The position numbers and the translations under genes were made by a program. Below are positions 59,008 to 64,000 of a stretch of 64,000 bases of DNA, one piece after another. Source of the stretch: Geothrix limicola (GTDB lineage: Bacteria > Acidobacteriota > Holophagae > Holophagales > Holophagaceae); contig NZ_BSDE01000009.1 in assembly GCF_030268085.1 (NCBI RefSeq), positions 62,001 to 126,000 of the forward strand, read 5' to 3'. The notes beneath the pieces are model-generated. The model saw nothing but the letters and a program-made list of their open reading frames with translations, searched no databases and had not been told where the DNA came from. The stretch's first letter is position 1, and every line of letters begins with the position of its first letter.

Positions 59008-61185
59008 ATGCGTCATCCGGCCCTCGCGCTTGCTTGTCTTCCCCTGCTCGCCTCCCAGTCCCCCAATCCGCCCCACGTCGCCATTCCGCGGCTAGCGCAG
59101 GCACCTTCGATGGCGCGGGATGCGGATCTTTCCACCTGGGCCGGTGCCCTGGAGATCCGGGAGTGGGGCATGATCATGCCCGATGACAAGGGTGAGAACC
59201 GCTGGCCCACCACCGTCCACGTGGGCTGGGGTCCCGACGCCCTCTACATCGCCATCGAGGCCAAGGATCCCGAGCCTGCGAAGATCCACGCCGCCCGCCA
59301 CATGCGCGACACCAACAGCGGTGACTTCGACTTCGTCGGCGTGGACCTCGATCCCTCGGGCAAGGGGCAGAGCATCATCCGGCTCTTCGTGACGCCCCTC
59401 GGCGGGCAGATCGATGAGATCGGCTCGGACAGCACGGGGGAGAATTCGTCCTACAATTGCCTCTGGGATTCCACGGGCGTGTTGACCCCGGACGGCTACG
59501 TGGTCAAGATGCGCGTGCCCTACAGCAGCCTGCGCCGCAGGCCCGGCGACTGGGCCATGCGCTTCCTGCGCATCATCCCCCGCGAGCGCCGCTACGGCAT
59601 CTCCTGGCCGCGCATGAGCAAGGATGTGCAGTGCGACATCTGCCAGATGGCCCGCGTGTCCGGCGCCCCGGTGGACCAGCCGGGCTCGCCCTTCCTCTTC
59701 ATCCCCTTCGCCACCTTCAACCGCACCCAGGATCTCAGCCAGGACCCCAACGCGCCGACCCGGTCGAAGACCCAGCTGGGCGCGGACCTGCGCTATGCCA
59801 CCACGGAACTCACCTTCGAAGGCACGTACCGCCCCGACTTCGCCACGGCGGACGCAGACGTGGATCCGCTGCAGATCAACAGCCGCTTCAAGGTGTTCTA
59901 CCCCGAACGGCGGCCCTTCTTCCTCGAAGGCATGGACCTGCTGGGCGTCCAGGGCGCCCAGCGCCAGTTCTTCAGCCGCTCCATCCAGAACCCGCTCTTC
60001 GGCGTGAAGGCTTCGGGCCAGGCCTCCTTCGCCAGCTGGAGCGTGCTGCACGCCAAGGATGAGGACGGCGGCCTGCTCCTCGGTGCCAACGGGGCCGTGG
60101 GCCTGGATGGCAAAGCCACCCGCGATACGGCGGCGGCCATGAAACTGCAGACGGATGACCGCGGCTCGGGCCTCTCCTTCCTGGGCACCGAAAAGGCCTT
60201 GATGGGCGGAACCGGATTCACGGGCGGACAAAGCGGCGGCATCTACCTGGATCAGTACCTGGGCTCTGAATTCCACGTCCTTGGCAGCGCCATGAGCGCC
60301 GTGACCCACCTGCCCCAGGCCGACGGCACCCTGTCCTCCCAGCGCGGCACGTCGACGTCTGCCGAACTGGACTGGAACACGCGGAACTGGAACGCCGCCC
60401 TCATCAGCCAGGCCACCAGCCCCGATCTGATGCTGCTCTCGGGCTTCACGGATCTTCAGGGCTACCGCCGCCAGACCGCCTCCATCACATGGAAGGAGAA
60501 CTGGAACGAAGGCCGGCTCTCCCAGGCCAACGCCACCCTGCGGTACCGGCACCTCGCCTGGTGGAACAGCGATCCCCTGGACCGGGCCGTGGGCCTCGAC
60601 GCCTGGATGGAAACCGCGGGCCGCCTGAGCTTCTTCTTCAACTGGGATGTGGCCGGACGCACCTGGGGCAACGATCACACGCGATCCGTGGCGGCGCGCT
60701 CGCTCACCCTCGGCGGCAACTGGAGGCAGCACTCTCCCTTGCAGTTCGGCTGGAACGCCACGCGGGCCCGCACCATCGACCTGTCCTCGGGAGATCCCGC
60801 GCGGCTCCAGACGGCCTGGGTGTCCATCTATGGCACCGTCGGCGCCATCTCGTACAACCTCGCCGCCCAGCAGTCCGGCCTCGACCGCGAAGGGGACGAC
60901 CAGCGCCTCGTGCGCGCCCGCGAACTCACGGCCTCGGGAAGCTGGCAGTTCCCGTACTCCATCTACGTGAAGACCCAGGCCTTCGTCGTGCGCTACGACG
61001 GCAGCGAGGCCGAAGGCGTGGACAAGTTCCTCAAGGGCTTTCTGGGCTGGCAACCCAACGCCTTCACCAACGCCTACATCGGCTGGTCGGGCCAGCGGCG
61101 CCGGGATCCCGGGGCCATCCTGCCCTCCGAACGCATGATCGAACGCGGGCTCTTCGCGAAGCTGGCCTACGCCATGCAGTTCTGA
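59008..61185 (+). CDS. CBM9-like/DUF5916 outer-membrane barrel protein
   Basis: 725 residues from the ATG at 59008 with GGGGAA just upstream. A signal peptide (ALALACLPLLASQS) precedes a CBM9-like sandwich (about 45-215: DADLSTWAGALEIREW, VHVGWGPDALYIAIEAKDPEPAKIHA, VGVDLDPSGKGQSIIRLFVTP). Then comes DUF5916, a long beta-barrel: TRSKTQLGADLRYATTELTFEGTYRPDFATADADVDPLQINSRFKVFYPERRPFFLEGMDLLG. It ends in ...KLAYAMQF, the aromatic C-terminus of an outer-membrane protein. Such proteins are frequent in Acidobacteriota and Bacteroidota. Their substrate is unknown. Confidence 0.85.
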   Translation: MRHPALALACLPLLASQSPNPPHVAIPRLAQAPSMARDADLSTWAGALEIREWGMIMPDDKGENRWPTTVHVGWGPDALYIAIEAKDPEPAKIHAARHMRDTNSGDFDFVGVDLDPSGKGQSIIRLFVTPLGGQIDEIGSDSTGENSSYNCLWDSTGVLTPDGYVVKMRVPYSSLRRRPGDWAMRFLRIIPRERRYGISWPRMSKDVQCDICQMARVSGAPVDQPGSPFLFIPFATFNRTQDLSQDPNAPTRSKTQLGADLRYATTELTFEGTYRPDFATADADVDPLQINSRFKVFYPERRPFFLEGMDLLGVQGAQRQFFSRSIQNPLFGVKASGQASFASWSVLHAKDEDGGLLLGANGAVGLDGKATRDTAAAMKLQTDDRGSGLSFLGTEKALMGGTGFTGGQSGGIYLDQYLGSEFHVLGSAMSAVTHLPQADGTLSSQRGTSTSAELDWNTRNWNAALISQATSPDLMLLSGFTDLQGYRRQTASITWKENWNEGRLSQANATLRYRHLAWWNSDPLDRAVGLDAWMETAGRLSFFFNWDVAGRTWGNDHTRSVAARSLTLGGNWRQHSPLQFGWNATRARTIDLSSGDPARLQTAWVSIYGTVGAISYNLAAQQSGLDREGDDQRLVRARELTASGSWQFPYSIYVKTQAFVVRYDGSEAEGVDKFLKGFLGWQPNAFTNAYIGWSGQRRRDPGAILPSERMIERGLFAKLAYAMQF

Positions 61186-61211
61186 TCCGGGCAGATCGCT
61201 ACACTGATCGG

Positions 61212-61880
61212 ATGCTGGAATTCCGCAACCTGACCCGCGCCTACGAACTCGGCGGCGAGCGCGCCGGCGTATTCGACGTATCGCTGCAGGTTCCGAAGGG
61301 CTGCCTGGCGGTGCTGGCGGGGCCCAGCGGCAGCGGCAAGACCACCCTCCTTCAACTGGCGGGCCTGCTGGACACGCCCGATGAAGGCGAGGTCCTCCTC
61401 GACGGCGAATCCGTGTCCACCTTGCCCGAAAGGGCCCGCTGCGACCTGCGGCTGCGGCGGATGGGCTTCGTGTTCCAGGCCTTCAACCTCGTCCCCGTGC
61501 TGTCGGCCCTGGAGAACGTGATGCTGCCCCTCCAGTTCCAGGGCACGCCCGAAACCGAAGCGCGGCAGCGGGCCGAGATGGCCCTCGACCGCGTGGGCCT
61601 CGCCGACCGGCGCCACCACCGGCCCGGACAGCTGAGCGGCGGCCAGCAGCAGCGTGCCGCCATCGCCCGCGCCCTGGCCCCGGATCCGCTGCTGGTGCTC
61701 GCCGACGAACCCACCGCCAGCCTGGATCACGCCCACGGCGGCCCCCTCATGGACCTCATGGCCGAGCTGGCCACCGAGCGCGGCGTCACCTTCCTCGTCG
61801 CCAGCCACGACCCCGCCGTCATCGCCCGGGCCCATCAGGTCTTCCGTCTCAGGGACGGGCGGCTGGCGGAGGCCTCATGA
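61212..61880 (+). CDS. ABC transporter ATP-binding protein (LolD/MacB type)
   Basis: 222 residues. Walker A AGPSGSGKTTLLQLAGLLD, Q-loop VFQAFNLVPVLSALENVMLPL, signature LSGGQQQRAAIARALAPDP, Walker B LLVLADEPTASLD, H-loop ASHD. It pairs with the permease whose gene overlaps it by 4 bp. The subfamily matches exporters that move lipoproteins or small molecules out of the inner membrane. Confidence 0.95.
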   Translation: MLEFRNLTRAYELGGERAGVFDVSLQVPKGCLAVLAGPSGSGKTTLLQLAGLLDTPDEGEVLLDGESVSTLPERARCDLRLRRMGFVFQAFNLVPVLSALENVMLPLQFQGTPETEARQRAEMALDRVGLADRRHHRPGQLSGGQQQRAAIARALAPDPLLVLADEPTASLDHAHGGPLMDLMAELATERGVTFLVASHDPAVIARAHQVFRLRDGRLAEAS

Positions 61881-63121
61881 TCCTCGCCCGCCTCGCCCTC
61901 CGGAACCTGCTGCGCCAGCGGCGGCGCACGGCGCTCACCCTCATGGTGGTGGTGGCGGGCTTTCTCGCACTCAGCCTGGCGGGGGGCTTCATGGCCCAGA
62001 CCTTCCAGGGGCTGTCTGATGGCGCCATCCGCGGCGGCCTCGGCCACCTGCAGGTGATGCCGCCGGGCGCGATGGATGGCGATGAGGCTCAGAGTCTGGA
62101 AAAGGCCCTGCCGGATGGGGAAGCCCTGGCGGCGCGGCTCCGTCTGGACTCCGCCGTGGCCGAAGTGCTACCGCGTATCCAGTTCATGGGCCTGCTCAGC
62201 AGCGGCCCGAAGAGCGTGGCCTTCCTCGGCACGGCCGTGGATCCGGCCCTGGAGCCCAAGCACATGGCCTGCCTGGAGGCGGTGAAGGCAGGCGCACAGG
62301 TGGCGGGCGGCGCGGGTTCGCGCTGGCTTTCCGCCGATCCCGCGGCCCGCGAAGTCATCCTCGGACTCGGTCTGGCCCGGGCCCTCGGCGCCACGGTGGG
62401 CTCGCCGCTCACCCTCATGTCCACCACCCGTGATGGCGCGCTGAACGCCGTCGACGTCGAGGTGGTGGGATTGCAGGACCTCGGGCTCCGCGAGCTGAAC
62501 GACCGCTTCCTCAGCGTCAGCCTCGCCACCGCGAGCCAACTGCTGGACGCCGGGCCGGCGCGGTCGAAGCTGTCCATCGTGCTGAAACGTCCCCAGGACA
62601 CGGCCACCGAACAATCCCGGCTCCAAGCCCTGCTGCCGGAAACGTCGGTGAAACCCTGGTTCGAGCTGGCCTCCTTCTACCGCCAGGTGAAGCTGCTCTA
62701 CTTCGCCATCTTCGGTTTCATGGGCCTCGTACTCTTCCTCGTGGTGCTGCTGGCCACGGCGAACACGCTGCTCATGTCCGTGATGGAGCGCGTCCGCGAA
62801 TTCGGCGTGCTGCGCGCCATGGGCCTGCAGCCCGGCCAATTGCTGAGGCTGCTCCAGTGGGAGGGCGCCTGCCTCGGCCTCATGGGGAGCGCCCTGGGCC
62901 TGGCCGCCACGTTGATGTTGCGTGCGGGACTGAACGCCCTGCACCTCCAGATGCCCGCCCCGCCCGGCACCAGCCACGGCTACGAGCTGAACATCCACTT
63001 CGTGCCCATGGTCTACCTCATCGTCGCCCTCGGCCTGCAGGCGACCATCCAGGTGAGCGCCCTCTTCCCGGGCCTGAAGGCCGCACGCCTGCGCATCGTC
63101 GAAGCCCTGCGGCACGTCTGA
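61877..63121 (+). CDS. FtsX-family ABC transporter permease
   Basis: 414 residues. N-terminal helix RLALRNLLRQRRRTALTLMVVVAGFLALSLAGGFMAQTFQGL, periplasmic domain, then three helices (LYFAIFGFMGLVLFLVVLLATANTLLMSVMERVREFGVLRAMGLQPGQLLRLLQWEGACLGLMGSALGLAATL). LolC/E- or MacB-like. Starts in an ATGA overlap with the ATPase gene; the two form a complete exporter. No adaptor gene is adjacent. Confidence 0.92.
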   Translation: MILARLALRNLLRQRRRTALTLMVVVAGFLALSLAGGFMAQTFQGLSDGAIRGGLGHLQVMPPGAMDGDEAQSLEKALPDGEALAARLRLDSAVAEVLPRIQFMGLLSSGPKSVAFLGTAVDPALEPKHMACLEAVKAGAQVAGGAGSRWLSADPAAREVILGLGLARALGATVGSPLTLMSTTRDGALNAVDVEVVGLQDLGLRELNDRFLSVSLATASQLLDAGPARSKLSIVLKRPQDTATEQSRLQALLPETSVKPWFELASFYRQVKLLYFAIFGFMGLVLFLVVLLATANTLLMSVMERVREFGVLRAMGLQPGQLLRLLQWEGACLGLMGSALGLAATLMLRAGLNALHLQMPAPPGTSHGYELNIHFVPMVYLIVALGLQATIQVSALFPGLKAARLRIVEALRHV

Positions 63122-63263
63122 AAGGGGATCGTCTGGAGGTGTCGCTTCCACGCGGGGGCCGGACCCTGCCTGTGAATCCTGCCAACCTCTCCGCGGATGC
63201 GTCACAATCCCGGAAAGCCGCGTTCCCCCATCGGATCCCGGCCCTTCTTGAGGAGACTCCGCC

Positions 63264-64000
63264 CTGAAGCTTCTCTGGCCGCTCCTGGCTGCCCTGCTCG
63301 CGCTCGCCCTGCACCTGTCGGGCGTGCTGTCGTCGGCGGAACTGCTGGTCCGCGACGCCATGCTCAGGAGCCTGCCGGGCCGGCCGCCTTCGAAGGTGGC
63401 GGTGGTGCTCATCGACGAAGCGGCCATCCGATCCGAGGGCCGCTGGCCCTGGAGCCGCGCGCAGATCGCCCATCTGGTCGACCGCATGTTCGCCGCGGGC
63501 GCCAAGGGCGTCGCCCTCGACCTCCTGTTGCCCGAAGCCCGGGAAGGCGACGAGGGTCTGGCGCAGGCCTTGAGGCAGGGCCCCTCCGTGCTCGCCGCGG
63601 GCCTGGATGATTCTGGCGCCTGGCTGATGCCGAATCGCACGCTCCAGGGCACCCAGCTGGGGCACGTGAGCTTCGACCTGGACCGGGACGGCGTCGTGCG
63701 CCGATTTTCGGCGACCAAGCAGATGGGAGGCCGGGTCCTCCCCGCCCTGTCCGTCGCGGCCGCGCGGCTCGGGGACGCGCGCCTTCCCGTGCCCGTCGGC
63801 GTGATCCTCCGGCCCGCCTTCCGCACGCGGCCCATCCCGCAGATCAGTGCGGCGGTCCTCCTCGGGTCGGATCGGCTCGGGTCGGATCGGCTCGGGTCGG
63901 ATCGGCTCGGGTCGGATCGGCCCGGGTCGGAGCTGGAGGCCGCCCTCCGGGATCGCATCGTCTTCCTTGGCACCAGCGCGGCGGGGATCGGCGATCGGTT
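63264..64000 (+). CDS. CHASE2-domain sensor, C-terminus outside window
   Basis: The frame has no ATG, GTG or TTG before coding-like sequence: an in-frame stop lies at 63249-63251, and the only near-cognate start is CTG at 63264, 7 bp after GAGGAG. The product begins LKLLWPLLAALLALALHLSGVLSSAELLVRDAMLRSLPG (membrane helix), then CHASE2: VAVVLIDEAAIRSEGRWPWSRAQIAHLVDRMFAAGAKGVALDLLLPE and LGHVSFDLDRDGVVRRF, with IVFLGTSAAGIGD at the window end. CHASE2 is an extracytoplasmic sensor usually followed by a cyclase or kinase, not visible here. A five-residue tandem repeat lies within it. Confidence 0.8.
   Translation, partial: MKLLWPLLAALLALALHLSGVLSSAELLVRDAMLRSLPGRPPSKVAVVLIDEAAIRSEGRWPWSRAQIAHLVDRMFAAGAKGVALDLLLPEAREGDEGLAQALRQGPSVLAAGLDDSGAWLMPNRTLQGTQLGHVSFDLDRDGVVRRFSATKQMGGRVLPALSVAAARLGDARLPVPVGVILRPAFRTRPIPQISAAVLLGSDRLGSDRLGSDRLGSDRPGSELEAALRDRIVFLGTSAAGIGDR
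63861..63931. repeat. 15-bp tandem repeat within the CHASE2 gene
   Basis: CTCGGGTCGGATCGG occurs four times in a row (63861-63920), with a partial fifth unit to 63931. In frame it encodes LGSDR four times. Copy-number change keeps the frame, so the length of this loop may vary between strains. Confidence 0.9.

Noticed and set aside
59092-61053. 653-codon minus-strand frame
   Set aside because: Antisense shadow of the CBM9/DUF5916 gene, with composition typical of reverse-complement high-GC codons.

Overview
The window is a 64 kb piece of a high-GC bacterial chromosome with two lower-GC accessory insertions near its left end. The gene set fits an anaerobic or facultatively respiring Acidobacteriota of the Holophagae (Geothrix/Holophaga-like) type: a membrane arm of complex I, a GGDD-type phosphofructokinase, a divergent [FeFe]-hydrogenase-like sensor with a SpoIIE-type phosphatase, an MglA-like GTPase, FHA signalling proteins and a CBM9/DUF5916 outer-membrane protein. 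The taxon is inferred from gene content only; no rRNA or marker alignment was possible.

Left end (1-3074). An accessory segment enters from outside the window. It carries the end of a ThiF/E1-like gene and a DUF6527-family gene, and it stops inside a helix-hairpin-helix (ComEA-like) gene of which only the C-terminal repeat survives. Next come two paralogous pilin-like genes and the first two thirds of radC.

Genomic island (about 3061-17644). radC is split by a roughly 14.6 kb AT-richer island. Its right end holds four genes overlapping by 4 bp each: three tyrosine recombinases and a small HTH protein, the gene arrangement described for GInt islands (ginABCD). The cargo is a complete type II CBASS operon (patatin phospholipase capV, CD-NTase, E1-E2 cap2, JAMM protease cap3), a divergent AlbA_2 (Schlafen-like) protein, an orphan 284-residue protein, a C-protein-like restriction controller with a matching C-box operator, a decayed gene behind a second C-box half, and a strongly folded 240 bp repeat near the left edge. 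The 3' third of radC, with its JAMM motif, resumes at about 17645.

Right of the island the chromosome looks ordinary. Two tRNA-Ser genes (TGA and GCT) each have a displaced duplicate of their own 3' end. Then: small YCII and DUF1569 proteins, a DUF4382 lipoprotein, ilvE, a MocR-type regulator, phosphofructokinase, a DUF4136 lipoprotein, a duplicated DoxX-like membrane protein, a queuosine-precursor transporter, thiol peroxidase, an MFS exporter, a MacAB-like adaptor and permease lacking an ATPase, nuoHIJKLMN, a secreted GH36-like enzyme, glnS, the hydrogenase-like sensor and phosphatase, proC, gltX, mglA, FHA/RDD, dcd, two DUF2752 proteins, a GYF_2/TM2 protein, an FHA-GAF-cyclase, rimO, a TonB-C-like protein, a CBM9/DUF5916 protein, a complete ABC export pair, and a CHASE2 sensor truncated by the window end.

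The main theme is two neighbouring insertions that disable two DNA-processing genes (comEA-like and radC), each bringing an E1-like (ThiF) conjugation module. The GInt-type island also carries CBASS next to less understood cargo.
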